12,814 nucleotides of DNA from Bacillota bacterium. GTDB taxonomy: Bacteria; Bacillota; Clostridia; Lachnospirales; Lachnospiraceae. The position numbers and the translations under genes were made by a program. Positions within the stretch are counted from its first letter, which is position 1. Every line of letters starts with the position of its first letter. A model generated the notes under the pieces. It ran no database searches, was not told where the DNA came from, and worked only from the letters and a program-made list of their open reading frames with translations. The stretch lies in contig JAEYRK010000021.1 of assembly GCA_023435645.1 (NCBI GenBank), positions 1 through 12,814 of the forward strand, in the 5' to 3' direction. Of this stretch, positions 1 through 6,760 are shown piece by piece.

Positions 1-69
1 TCTTAGCTCAGCTGGGAGAGCATCTGCCTTACAAGCAGAGGGTCATAGGTTCGAGCCCTATAGGTCCCA
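1..69 (+). tRNA. tRNA-Val(UAC), 5' end missing
   Basis: The D arm, anticodon arm and T arm are all present. The anticodon loop CTTACAA gives anticodon TAC, reading GUA valine codons. The acceptor 3' strand AGGTCCC ends at 68 and the discriminator A is at 69. Only three bases of the 5' acceptor strand are inside the window, so about four are lost at the edge. The 3' CCA is not encoded. It is probably the first visible member of a tRNA operon that begins upstream. Confidence 0.95.
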
Positions 70-74
70 TTGAT

Positions 75-160
75 GCCGGCGTGGCGGAACTGGCAGACGC
101 ACAGGACTTAAAATCCTGCGGGACTAAACTCCCGTACCGGTTCGATTCCGGTCGCCGGCA
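75..160 (+). tRNA. tRNA-Leu(UAA)
   Basis: A class II tRNA with a long variable arm. The acceptor strands GCCGGCG (75-81) and CGCCGGC (153-159) pair perfectly, and the discriminator is A160. The anticodon stem CAGGA/TCCTG encloses the loop CTTAAAA, giving anticodon TAA. It starts five bases after tRNA-Val, so the two are co-transcribed. CCA is not encoded. Confidence 0.97.
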
Positions 161-170
161 TTCACTAAAG

Positions 171-248
171 ACCACATAGAATAATCTCTTTGTGGTTTAT
201 ACTCATGATAAGTGAACCAGCTTGCTGGTTTTCCTTGTAAAAGGAAAA
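171..248 (+). other. Chain of small hairpins in the Leu-Arg tRNA spacer
   Basis: The 113-base spacer holds three inverted repeats: ACCACA (171-176) with TGTGGT (191-196); AACCAG (215-220) with CTGGTT (225-230) around a CTTG loop; and TTTTCCTT (229-236) with AAGGAAAA (241-248) around a GTAA loop. The second and third share two bases, so both cannot form completely at once. They may be tRNA processing signals or a weak attenuator before tRNA-Arg. No promoter is seen in the spacer. The function is inferred. Confidence 0.4.
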
Positions 249-273
249 GACGAAATGTTTTTGTAATTCTTAA

Positions 274-347
274 GTATGCTTAGCTCAGCTGGATAGAGCG
301 TCTGGCTACGGACCAGAAGGTCGGGGGTTCGAATCCTCTAGCATACA
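274..347 (+). tRNA. tRNA-Arg(ACG)
   Basis: The acceptor GTATGCT pairs with AGCATAC (340-346), and the discriminator is A347. The anticodon stem TCTGG/CCAGA encloses the loop CTACGGA, giving anticodon ACG. In bacteria A34 of this tRNA is normally deaminated to inosine by TadA so that it reads CGU, CGC and CGA. CCA is not encoded. It is the last gene of the first tRNA group and is followed 13 bases later by a terminator. Confidence 0.97.
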
Positions 348-360
348 CTATGGATCTGAA

Positions 361-385
361 TGTGTGCTTTGCACACATTTTTTTT
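361..385 (+). terminator. Intrinsic terminator of the Val-Leu-Arg tRNA operon
   Basis: A perfect 7-bp stem, TGTGTGC with GCACACA around a TTT loop, is followed directly by eight T residues (378-385). It lies just past tRNA-Arg and is a textbook Rho-independent terminator. Confidence 0.9.
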
Positions 386-466
386 GTGTAGAAATTTATT
401 AATTATCAGGATGGTTAGGAGTCATTTCATAAATACTATTGTTAAATCTATTGCGGGATGATACAG

Positions 467-494
467 TTAATCCAGTAATTAAGTAAATTATAAT
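467..494 (+). promoter_or_regulatory. Weak candidate promoter for the HAAS-domain gene
   Basis: A perfect -10 box TATAAT (489-494) has only a poor -35, TTAATC (467-472), 16 bases upstream. It lies 45 bases before the ribosome binding site of the gene at 554 and after the tRNA terminator, so a promoter is needed about here. The -35 match is too weak to be sure. Confidence 0.35.
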
Positions 495-553
495 CATTAT
501 TTAATTTACGTTAGTATCGTAATATGATAGAATGGGGCAAAGGAGGCGGCAGA

Positions 554-1048
554 ATGAATAAAAGAGAGTTTCTGGAGGTATTAAGACAAGCCTTAGTTGG
601 GGAAGTAAGCCCCGATATCATAGAGCAGAATATAAGGTATTATGATGATTATATCAGTTCCAATTCAAACAAGGATGAGGAAACGGTATTGAAAGAACTG
701 GGACATCCCAGATTAATTGCAAAGACAATTATTGAAACTGAGAGGATAGCCAGAGAGAAAGGAAAATCCACCAGCTATAGAGGATATACTGATTACAGCG
801 AAGGCTATCATGGCAGGAAGGAAGAGCAGTCACAGAAACAGGAGAGGTATCAAAAATATGGATCCCGAAGACGTTCCATATTCACTACGGGTTTTCACTG
901 GTACCATAAAGTGATGCTATGGGCAATCTTAATTATCCTCCTTTTGTTTTTGTTTTTTATTGGAAGAGTTATGCTTCGGCTTCTTTATGTATTCGCTGTT
1001 CCAATCATCTTGGTGTTTTTATTGATGTCGTTATTTCGAAGGCGATGA
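554..1048 (+). CDS. HAAS/DUF1700-domain membrane protein
   Basis: A 164-residue protein. The first 70 residues or so (MNKREFLEVLRQAL..., then IRYYDDYI and KELGHPRLIAKTII) match the helical HAAS/DUF1700 signature, in which a small helical domain precedes membrane segments. A charged, Lys/Glu/Gln/Tyr-rich linker follows (about 75-115), then two closely spaced hydrophobic helices (about 120-160) ending in the basic tail RRR. The start at 554 is chosen because AAAGGAGG (539-546) stands at the right distance; a reading frame open further upstream has no such site. HAAS proteins often accompany a PadR regulator or a DUF4097 domain; neither is present here, so the gene appears to stand alone. Its role is unknown. 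It may assemble at the membrane through the helical domain. The family call is fairly sure, the function is not. Confidence 0.8.
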   Translation: MNKREFLEVLRQALVGEVSPDIIEQNIRYYDDYISSNSNKDEETVLKELGHPRLIAKTIIETERIAREKGKSTSYRGYTDYSEGYHGRKEEQSQKQERYQKYGSRRRSIFTTGFHWYHKVMLWAILIILLLFLFFIGRVMLRLLYVFAVPIILVFLLMSLFRRR

Positions 1049-1063
1049 GATTTTATACAAAGT

Positions 1064-1098
1064 GAAACGACCGCAAGGGGGAGCCAGGCGGTCGTTTC
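1064..1098 (+). other. Perfect 11-bp hairpin with a 13-base purine-rich loop
   Basis: GAAACGACCGC (1064-1074) is exactly complementary to GCGGTCGTTTC (1088-1098), with the loop AAGGGGGAGCCAG between. It begins 15 bases after the HAAS gene stop. No T-run follows, so it is not a standard intrinsic terminator; a proper one comes at 1138. It may stabilise the transcript 3' end or be part of a tandem terminator. Confidence 0.6.
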
Positions 1099-1137
1099 GA
1101 TGAGGGGAGTATAAATAATTAATAAGGGGTTATATAT

Positions 1138-1163
1138 GTGCTCGGTTCACTCCGAGCACTTTT
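1138..1163 (+). terminator. Intrinsic terminator after the HAAS-domain gene
   Basis: GTGCTCGG (1138-1145) pairs with CCGAGCAC (1152-1159) around a 6-base loop and is followed by TTTT. It is 90 bases past the stop of the HAAS gene and insulates the next unit. Confidence 0.75.
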
Positions 1164-1486
1164 ATATTATAATATAGTTAGATATATTATGCAATACATA
1201 AATTCATGTAGTCCTTTTAAAATCCTTTTAAAAATAGGTACATGAAGTAAAAATTACTATATAATATCAATATTAATAAGATATTTATAAATTATGGAAT
1301 TGGCAGAAGGAAAACAATAACCATATCAATCATAAAATGTCAAATTAAAAAACAAGCAGGGAAAACTCGTATAAAAAATGGAAATAATATCGACGAGGAT
1401 GTAATTGATTTTTGAATATTTCAAATAAAATAGCAGATAATAATTTCGTAATACAAATTTATATATTATTATTAGGAGGCCATTCT
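1164..1486. other. AT-rich gene-free stretch before the Ser/Asn protein
   Basis: About 320 bases, very AT-rich, with no supported gene. It contains a TATAAT (1260-1265) without a recognisable -35, a short repeat of CCTTTTAAAA (1213-1232 region), and a 15-base palindrome, TTTGAA-TAT-TTCAAA (1411-1425). A weak promoter match, TTGAAT (1412-1417) and GATAAT (1436-1441) with an 18-base spacer, overlaps that palindrome. Any of these could serve the gene at 1487, including one read by a sporulation sigma factor, but none is convincing. Confidence 0.4.
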
Positions 1487-1810
1487 ATGACAAGCAATAA
1501 TAATTCCAGTAATTCCAGCAGAAATGCCAACACAAGCAACAACAATGCTTCTAACGTAAGAAATACAACAGGATCAAGCAATCACACATCAAACAACTCC
1601 AGCAGAAACGCAGGAACAAGTAATTATACTACGGGTACAAGCCGCAATGCTTCCGGTAGCAGATGCAACGACACCACTTCCAGAGATTCTTCCAGGGATT
1701 CCTCCAGAAATTCTTCTAAGGATTCTTCCAAAGACTCCTCAAGAAACAACACAAGTAATAGTAGCAGAAACAATTTCAGAGATATGGATGACTTAGATAA
1801 TAATTATTAA
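1487..1810 (+). CDS. Ser/Asn/Arg-rich low-complexity protein with tetrapeptide repeats
   Basis: A 107-residue protein made almost entirely of Ser, Asn, Thr, Arg, Asp and Gly, with one Cys (C60), almost no hydrophobic residues and no signal peptide or membrane segment. Residues 66-87 are a run of (Arg/Lys)-(Asp/Asn)-Ser-Ser tetrapeptides. The phrase SSRNAxTSN occurs twice (10-18 and 38-46), suggesting internal duplication. The tail, DMDDLDNNY, is acidic. The start is fixed by AGGAGG at 1474-1479, 7 bases before ATG; the frame is open further upstream but without a ribosome site. It is flanked by terminators on both sides, so it is a single-gene unit. I do not recognise the family. The composition suggests an intrinsically disordered protein; a spore-coat or other surface-layer role is only a guess from Ser/Arg repeat proteins of spore formers. 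Confidence 0.75.
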   Translation: MTSNNNSSNSSRNANTSNNNASNVRNTTGSSNHTSNNSSRNAGTSNYTTGTSRNASGSRCNDTTSRDSSRDSSRNSSKDSSKDSSRNNTSNSSRNNFRDMDDLDNNY

Positions 1811-1828
1811 TTTAAAGGTTATCTTTAT

Positions 1829-1861
1829 AAAATCCTCTTCAAAATGAAGAGGATTTTTTTT
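1829..1861 (+). terminator. Intrinsic terminator after the Ser/Asn-rich gene
   Basis: AAAATCCTCTTC (1829-1840) pairs with GAAGAGGATTTT (1846-1857) around a 5-base AAAAT loop, and the T-run continues to 1861. A strong Rho-independent terminator 18 bases after the stop codon. The A-run on the other side would let it act weakly on the opposite strand too. Confidence 0.9.
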
Positions 1862-1880
1862 GTCATTAATTGTTATGAAG

Positions 1881-1910
1881 TTAGCAAAAACTAGCTTTTT
1901 AGAATATATT
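1881..1910 (+). promoter_or_regulatory. Weak candidate promoter for the rhodanese gene
   Basis: TTAGCA (1881-1886) and TATATT (1905-1910) with an 18-base spacer lie about 50 bases before the start codon. A small hairpin, GAGTA-ATGA-TACTC (1918-1931), falls in the predicted leader. The upstream terminator means a promoter is expected here, but both boxes are imperfect. Confidence 0.35.
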
Positions 1911-1959
1911 ATAGGGGAGAGTAATGATACTCAACTAGGAAGGGAGTGACAGTATAGGG

Positions 1960-2268
1960 ATGTCTTTTGATACAATAGGGGCGAATGATATGACCAATTA
2001 TATTGGGAAGCGAAATGTTGTGATTATTGACTTGAGGGACAGGGAAGAATATATTGCAGGACATATTCCGACTGCTGTTAATATACCTTATGAAGAGCTT
2101 GAGGAGCAGAAGGTGGGTCTTATGCGATATCATCTCCTAATTTTATATTGTGACAGGGGGCACATCAGTCTGATGGCTGCCAGAGATCTGATTCAGGATG
2201 GATATAACATTAAAAGTCTCTATGGTGGTATCCGGGCCTATCGCGGAAAGCTGGAAAGAGGCTATTGA
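1960..2268 (+). CDS. Single-domain rhodanese-like sulfurtransferase
   Basis: A 102-residue protein, the usual length for a stand-alone rhodanese (PspE/GlpE type). It shows the family's sequence: VVIIDLRDREEYIAGHIPTA (CH2A motif, about 20-39), then ILYCDRGHIS with the catalytic Cys64 opening a six-residue active-site loop, then LYGGIRAY near the C-terminus. The enzyme should carry a persulfide on Cys64 and pass sulfur to cyanide, thiols or a sulfur-relay partner; the real acceptor cannot be told. No signal peptide, so it is cytoplasmic. The start ATG is preceded by GGAAGGGAG about 12 bases away, a rather long spacing; an internal ATG at 1990 is possible but would cut into the domain's first strand. 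It ends 208 bases before the methyltransferase gene, which has its own promoter. Confidence 0.88.
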   Translation: MSFDTIGANDMTNYIGKRNVVIIDLRDREEYIAGHIPTAVNIPYEELEEQKVGLMRYHLLILYCDRGHISLMAARDLIQDGYNIKSLYGGIRAYRGKLERGY

Positions 2269-2415
2269 TATTATAGATAGGAATTTTCCTATTCATACGC
2301 TTATGCCTATGTCTAGAACTAAAATTAGAAGAATACAGGGATCAGCAAAGGCCTGCTTATTCCTCGGTATTATGTATTTTGAGACCATATCATACAAGGC
2401 TGAACGATTTGTCCA

Positions 2416-2444
2416 TTGACTGGAAGGAGAAATAGCCTTACAAT
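2416..2444 (+). promoter_or_regulatory. Sigma-70-type promoter for the RNA methyltransferase gene
   Basis: TTGACT (2416-2421) and TACAAT (2439-2444) are separated by exactly 17 bases, each one mismatch from consensus. Transcription would start near 2451, giving a short leader before the GGAGG ribosome site at 2467-2471. It means the methyltransferase need not depend on rhodanese transcription. Confidence 0.65.
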
Positions 2445-2476
2445 GGTAATCATCATAAGGTACATCGGAGGTAGGA

Positions 2477-3619
2477 ATGAACCAATTAGAATATATATCA
2501 CCATGCCACTTTGGTTTAGAAGCAGTACTTAAGCGTGAAATCATGGACTTGGGCTATGAGATAACGAAGGTTGAGGATGGTAAGGTGAGTTATACAGGGG
2601 ATGAACATGTTTGTGCCAGGGCTAATATGTTTCTCAGGACAACGGAAAGAGTTATGATTAAGCTTGCAACCTTTCATGCAGAAACCTTTGAGGAGCTGTT
2701 CGAACACACGAAGAGCATGCCTTGGGAAGCGTTTATTCCTGTGGACGGAAGATTCTGGGTTGCGAAAGCGAGCTCTGTGAATTCAAAGCTTTTTAGCCCG
2801 TCCGATATCCAATCAATAATGAAAAAGGCTATCGTAGAAAGATTAAAATTAAAATATAAAAAGGATTGGTTTGAGGAAAGCGGAAGCTCCTACCCAATCA
2901 GAGTTACGATTATGAAGGATGAGGTAACCGTAAGTATGGATACCTCAGGTGAATCCCTTCATAAAAGGGGATACCGTAAGCTGACCAGCAAAGCTCCCAT
3001 TACGGAGACTTTGGCAGCTGCATTGATTATGCTTACACCCTGGAACAAGGATAGAATCTTAGTAGATCCCTTCTGCGGTAGCGGTACGATACCAATCGAG
3101 GCAGCAATGCTGGGTGCAAGAATTGCACCTGGGAGCAATCGCACTTTCTTAGCTGAAACATGGAAGGAGCTTTTTCCTCAAAGCATTTGGACGATGGCAA
3201 GGGAAGAGGCTAAGGCACAGGTACGAACTGATCTTACGATGAACATCCAGGGATATGACATTGATGGTGAGATTATTAAGGCTGCCAGACAGAATGCAAG
3301 ATGGGCAGGTGTGGAACAATTCATCCATTTCCAGCAGAAGCCTGTGAAAGACCTGAGTAGTAGTAAGAAGTATGGGTTTGTGATTACCAATCCTCCCTAT
3401 GGAGAAAGACTGGAGGACCAGAAGGTGCTTCCTGAGCTATATAAAGAAATAGGCAAAGTGTTCGGAGCATTGGATTCCTGGTCTTACTATATCATATCTT
3501 CTTATGAGGATGCTCAGAAATATATCGGAAGAAAAGCAGATAAGAACAGAAAGATCTATAATGGTATGATAAAAACGTATTATTATCAGTACTTAGGACC
3601 TAAGCCACCGAGGCTATAA
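2477..3619 (+). CDS. THUMP-domain class I SAM-dependent RNA methyltransferase (RlmL N-half / YpsC family)
   Basis: A 380-residue cytoplasmic enzyme. The N-terminal part (about 1-60) is the ferredoxin-like region, followed by a THUMP RNA-binding domain (about 60-165), a linker with SLHKRGYR, and a Rossmann-fold methyltransferase. SAM-binding motif I is DPFCGSGT at 197-204, and the catalytic N-methyltransferase motif is NPPYGERL at 305-312, typical of guanine-N2 modification. Length and layout match B. subtilis YpsC and the first half of E. coli RlmL, which makes m2G2445 of 23S rRNA; the second RlmK half is absent, as is normal in Firmicutes. The exact substrate nucleotide is inferred. The start is supported by GGAGG at 2467-2471. 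A bidirectional terminator follows the gene. Confidence 0.9.
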   Translation: MNQLEYISPCHFGLEAVLKREIMDLGYEITKVEDGKVSYTGDEHVCARANMFLRTTERVMIKLATFHAETFEELFEHTKSMPWEAFIPVDGRFWVAKASSVNSKLFSPSDIQSIMKKAIVERLKLKYKKDWFEESGSSYPIRVTIMKDEVTVSMDTSGESLHKRGYRKLTSKAPITETLAAALIMLTPWNKDRILVDPFCGSGTIPIEAAMLGARIAPGSNRTFLAETWKELFPQSIWTMAREEAKAQVRTDLTMNIQGYDIDGEIIKAARQNARWAGVEQFIHFQQKPVKDLSSSKKYGFVITNPPYGERLEDQKVLPELYKEIGKVFGALDSWSYYIISSYEDAQKYIGRKADKNRKIYNGMIKTYYYQYLGPKPPRL

Positions 3620-3631
3620 TCTTAATAAAAG

Positions 3632-3686
3632 AAGGTGATGGATATGCTGACCTCAGGGTAAGGGGCGCCATATTTCATCACCTTTT
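3632..3686. terminator. Bidirectional terminator between convergent genes
   Basis: AAGGTGATG (3632-3640) pairs with CATCACCTT (3676-3684), extended inward by ATATG (3642-3646) with CATAT (3669-3673) and a 22-base loop. On the plus strand the stem runs into TTTTCTCT; on the minus strand it runs into TTCTTTTATT. It lies between the methyltransferase (+) and the hydrolase (-), 3 bases from the latter's stop, and can serve both. Confidence 0.75.
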
Positions 3687-3688
3687 CT

Positions 3689-4609
3689 CTATATTCTTTT
3701 TGATATCCACTGGTTCAAATCGGAGTATACTTCCTCATTGTTCAGCTCATTCAGCAGTTCATGGCGGCAGTCAGGATAAAGCTTTGCGCTTATATTCGTA
3801 AAGCCGGATTTCTTGAAAACGTTCAAAAGCCTTTTGATTTCCTTACCATATCCACCTACCGGGTCCTTTTCCCCACTGACAACATAGATAGGAAGCTCCT
3901 TCTTTGTCTGCCTGATCATGCTTTTCTTCGTAGAGCCGCTGATCAGCTTAAGAAGATCATGATAAAAGGATGCGGTACAGGTAAAGCCGCAATAGGGATC
4001 ATGAATATAAGCTCCTACCACCGTATTACTTCTGGAGAGCCAATCAAAGGCGGTCCGGTCAGAGAGCTTGGTAAACCGCTTGCTGCCGAATAAAAGATTA
4101 CTCATGTAAGGAGAAATATGCTTTGGCCTCTTAAGCTTTTGTATTATGGAGGCCACCATAAGACCACCGAAGTTCAGAAGCTTTGGTGTATGGGCGGTAC
4201 CCATCAGGATTACTCCATGATACTTATCATAGGTTTGGATGATATTCCTTGCGATAAAGGACCCCATGCTATGACCGAACAGAATGAATTTGCTACTGCG
4301 ATTGTTCTGTTCAATATATTCACTGATATGTATCGCGTCATTTATAACCAGCTGGTAGCCCTTGTTCGGTGCAAAGAACCCCAGTTCGCTTAGCTTCTTA
4401 TCCGTGCCATGACCCCGATGATCATACACATAAGCATCATAGCCTTGTTCAACCAAGTATTGTGCAAATGCATAATAACGTTTCTGATGCTCAGCCATCC
4501 CATGTAAGATCAGGATACTTGCCTTAGGTCTTTTCGAACAGTGAAAATGTGATAGCTTAGTAATATAACCGTCTTTTTGCTTGATTGATATATAGTTGAT
4601 ATCACTCAT
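3689..4609 (-). CDS. Alpha/beta hydrolase, lysophospholipase / monoacylglycerol lipase-like (serine aminopeptidase S33 fold)
   Basis: A 306-residue protein of typical length. The oxyanion-hole motif HGMAEH is at 36-41, DHRGHG at 63-68, the nucleophile elbow GHSMG at 112-116 (Ser114), the acid in SGEKDP (Asp249) and the base in CRHELLNE (His283), so the Ser-Asp-His triad is intact. HGMAEH and DHRGHG are usual in the Hydrolase_4 family (lysophospholipases, monoglyceride lipases). No signal peptide, so it is probably cytoplasmic. The substrate is likely an acylglycerol, lysophospholipid or small ester, but cannot be fixed. The start is supported by AAGGAG (complement of 4621-4626) 11 bases upstream. 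It is transcribed alone from its own promoter, divergent from the amidase operon. Confidence 0.88.
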   Translation of the reverse strand: MSDINYISIKQKDGYITKLSHFHCSKRPKASILILHGMAEHQKRYYAFAQYLVEQGYDAYVYDHRGHGTDKKLSELGFFAPNKGYQLVINDAIHISEYIEQNNRSSKFILFGHSMGSFIARNIIQTYDKYHGVILMGTAHTPKLLNFGGLMVASIIQKLKRPKHISPYMSNLLFGSKRFTKLSDRTAFDWLSRSNTVVGAYIHDPYCGFTCTASFYHDLLKLISGSTKKSMIRQTKKELPIYVVSGEKDPVGGYGKEIKRLLNVFKKSGFTNISAKLYPDCRHELLNELNNEEVYSDLNQWISKRI

Positions 4610-4665
4610 AAAACCTTTTTCTCCTTCTATGCTCGGCGGCTACTTGGCGCGTAAGTTACTATCTT

Positions 4666-4694
4666 ATTATATAGATTTTTCTGGAAGAATGCAA
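4666..4694 (-). promoter_or_regulatory. Promoter of the alpha/beta hydrolase gene
   Basis: Read on the minus strand, TTGCAT (4694-4689) and a perfect TATAAT (4671-4666) are exactly 17 bases apart. Transcription would begin near 4659, giving a leader of about 50 bases. Confidence 0.65.
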
Positions 4695-4757
4695 GAAATA
4701 AGAGAAGCGAATAACTACATAATTCCCTAAAATAATTCCCTTGGTTACAAATATATA

Positions 4758-4786
4758 TTGTGAATAAATAGATATTATTATATAAT
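4758..4786 (+). promoter_or_regulatory. Promoter of the amidase-rdgB-yfcE operon
   Basis: TTGTGA (4758-4763) and a perfect TATAAT (4781-4786) are separated by 17 bases. Start near 4793. It is back to back with the hydrolase promoter, about 64 bases away. Confidence 0.65.
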
Positions 4787-4854
4787 CTTTACTATATTAT
4801 GCTTTATTGCGGAATAAGGCTGGTACTTTTACTCAGAAGCAGGGGGATTTGAGT

Positions 4855-6141
4855 ATGGATAAAATGTTGCTTAAGAGAACCGCTATCCAGAGTGTTGCAC
4901 TGATGATCGCAGTGATAACGCTATCTTATGCTCTGGGGCAGTACAGCAATCGGGTAATCTCGGCCAGTGATATAGGAAAAGCGGCAGCGGCACCAATTGT
5001 AGCAAAAGAGAAGGAGAACGCTTCTCCAATGGAAGACAGTCCCGTAAATATGCCTCAGGATGCTATTGAGCGGGTCGACGCTGGGCAGGACATCATAGTT
5101 TCTGACTTACCGGGGATGCTGAGAGATGCAGATGAGGATATCATAAAGGAGCTGGGAGACAAGCTTTTAATTATAAAGAAACCTGCGGTGGATGGACTTT
5201 GGATGGAGTTACAGGACATCTATCTTACAAAAAGCATTAAGCTAATTTTTGGTAGTACCGATGCGATCCATATGAATGCACAGGATATTGGAAGAATTCA
5301 TCTGCAGAATGCATTTATGGGAAATCCCTTATATACTGAGACGGAGGAATTAGTAACAAATCCTAAGGATAAGTCTACTAGCACTGTTGTAAGCAGGGAT
5401 TACGGTATGGATATTATCCATGGAATTTCATTCAATACTCCCACGCGCTCTGAGAATAACACTTTGGAGCTGACCTTAGAGTTGGACCAGGTGTATGCCC
5501 ATATAATCAAGGAGGACGAGACATACTATTATATTGGACTTAAGAGACCCACAGAGGTTTATGACCGAGTTTTGGTTCTTGATGCCGGGCATGGAGGCAA
5601 GGATGCGGGTGCATTAAGCCGTGATGAGTCTGTTTATGAGAAGAATATTAATCTTGGAATATTACTGGAAGTGAAAGAACTTCTTGACAAAGAGAATATT
5701 AAAGTTTATTATACCAGAATTGGTGATGACAAGGTTTTTTTACGACCGAGGGTTGAATTAGCAAATGCAGTTGATTGTGATTATTTTATCAGTATTCACT
5801 GCAACGCCAGCGGATCTAGCAAACCGAGTGGTACTGAAATCTTCTATTATGCTACAGAATTCAAGCAGGTAAATTCGAAGCTTCTGGCAACCATTTTCAG
5901 TGAAGAAATCGAAAAAACAACCACCTTAAAGAATAGAGGTCTTGTACCCTTGAAGAAGGAAGATATTTTTATACTCAATCATTCCAACGTACCTGCTGTT
6001 CTGATAGAAGCAGGTTATATGACGAACCTGAAGGATCTGGAGTATCTGAATCAGAGGGATAATCAGAAGGCAATTGCGAAGGGAATCTATAATGGAATCA
6101 TGAGAGCTTATGAAGAGCTTCAACCGATAGATAATCATTAG
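4855..6141 (+). CDS. Membrane-anchored N-acetylmuramoyl-L-alanine amidase (Amidase_3)
   Basis: A 428-residue protein. Residues about 8-30 form a hydrophobic signal-anchor (SVALMIAVITLSYALG), so the enzyme faces the cell wall. A variable region of about 200 residues follows, predicted to be soluble and perhaps AMIN-like for wall or septum targeting. The C-terminal Amidase_3 domain starts at LVLDAGHGG. Zinc ligands are His246, Glu262 and His315 (SIHCNAS), and the catalytic Glu385 lies in LIEAGYMTN, so the site is complete. It cuts the bond between MurNAc and the first L-Ala of peptidoglycan, acting in cell separation, wall turnover or sporulation. The start at 4855 is preferred: AGGGGGAT stands 7 bases before it, and an in-frame TTG at 4807 has no site. 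The stop TAG is built into the next gene's ribosome site, indicating translational linkage. Confidence 0.92.
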   Translation: MDKMLLKRTAIQSVALMIAVITLSYALGQYSNRVISASDIGKAAAAPIVAKEKENASPMEDSPVNMPQDAIERVDAGQDIIVSDLPGMLRDADEDIIKELGDKLLIIKKPAVDGLWMELQDIYLTKSIKLIFGSTDAIHMNAQDIGRIHLQNAFMGNPLYTETEELVTNPKDKSTSTVVSRDYGMDIIHGISFNTPTRSENNTLELTLELDQVYAHIIKEDETYYYIGLKRPTEVYDRVLVLDAGHGGKDAGALSRDESVYEKNINLGILLEVKELLDKENIKVYYTRIGDDKVFLRPRVELANAVDCDYFISIHCNASGSSKPSGTEIFYYATEFKQVNSKLLATIFSEEIEKTTTLKNRGLVPLKKEDIFILNHSNVPAVLIEAGYMTNLKDLEYLNQRDNQKAIAKGIYNGIMRAYEELQPIDNH

Positions 6142-6149
6142 GAGATAAG

Positions 6150-6743
6150 ATGAAGAGAATTATCTTTGCTACAGCGAATGAAGGCAAAATGAATGAAATC
6201 AAAGAGATATTAAAGGATCTAGAGATTGAGCTTCTCTCTTTGAAGGATGCGGGATTAAATCCTGAAATTGAAGAGAATGGAAGCACATTTGAAGAGAACG
6301 CTATCATTAAAGCAAAAACTGTATCCGAATTAACAGGTGAGATAGTACTGGCAGATGATTCAGGAATAGAGGTAGACTACTTAGATAAGAAGCCCGGTGT
6401 ATATTCGGCAAGGTTTTTGGGAGAGTCAACCCCTTATTCCGTTAAGAATCAATACATTATAGATCAGCTAAAGGGTGTGGAGGGAGCAGCCAGGAGTGCA
6501 AGATTTGTTTGTGTGATTGCATGCGCTTTCCCCAATGGAGAGGTTGTGACCCGAAGAGGAACCATCGAAGGTGTAATTGCTCATAAAATATGCGGAACCC
6601 ATGGTTTTGGATATGACCCGATTTTTTTTGTACCTGAATTCAAATGTACTACTGCTAAGATGCTCCCGGAGCAGAAAAATGAAATAAGTCACAGGGGAAA
6701 AGCATTAAGGGCCATGAAAGAAGTTATTCGTATGTATATTTGA
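6150..6743 (+). CDS. rdgB: RdgB/HAM1-family XTP/dITP diphosphatase
   Basis: A 197-residue protein, the normal length. It hydrolyses non-canonical purine nucleotides (dITP, XTP, ITP) to the monophosphate and pyrophosphate, keeping them out of DNA and RNA. Seen: FATANEGK at 6-13 (phosphate-binding Thr8-Asn10-Lys13), LADDSGIEVD with the catalytic base Asp70, PGVYSARF at 82-89, the base-recognition segment GFGYDPIFF at 152-160 and the SHRGKA motif (His181-Arg182) near the C-terminus. AGGAGAT at 6140-6146 overlaps the amidase stop codon and gives the start. It is 8 bases after the amidase and 17 before the phosphoesterase; an RdgB-YfcE pair (B. subtilis ysnA-ysnB) is common in Firmicutes. Confidence 0.95.
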   Translation: MKRIIFATANEGKMNEIKEILKDLEIELLSLKDAGLNPEIEENGSTFEENAIIKAKTVSELTGEIVLADDSGIEVDYLDKKPGVYSARFLGESTPYSVKNQYIIDQLKGVEGAARSARFVCVIACAFPNGEVVTRRGTIEGVIAHKICGTHGFGYDPIFFVPEFKCTTAKMLPEQKNEISHRGKALRAMKEVIRMYI

Positions 6744-6760
6744 GAATCGGGAGATATAAA

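Noticed and set aside
2198..2419. A 73-codon frame overlapping the rhodanese end and running into the spacer
   Set aside because: No ribosome site or recognisable domain, and it overlaps a complete rhodanese in another frame. I also considered a frameshifted rhodanese extension, but the 102-residue domain is complete.
4807..4854. N-terminal extension of the amidase from a TTG codon
   Set aside because: It lies about 14 bases from the predicted transcription start with no ribosome site, whereas ATG at 4855 has a good one and directly begins a signal-anchor.
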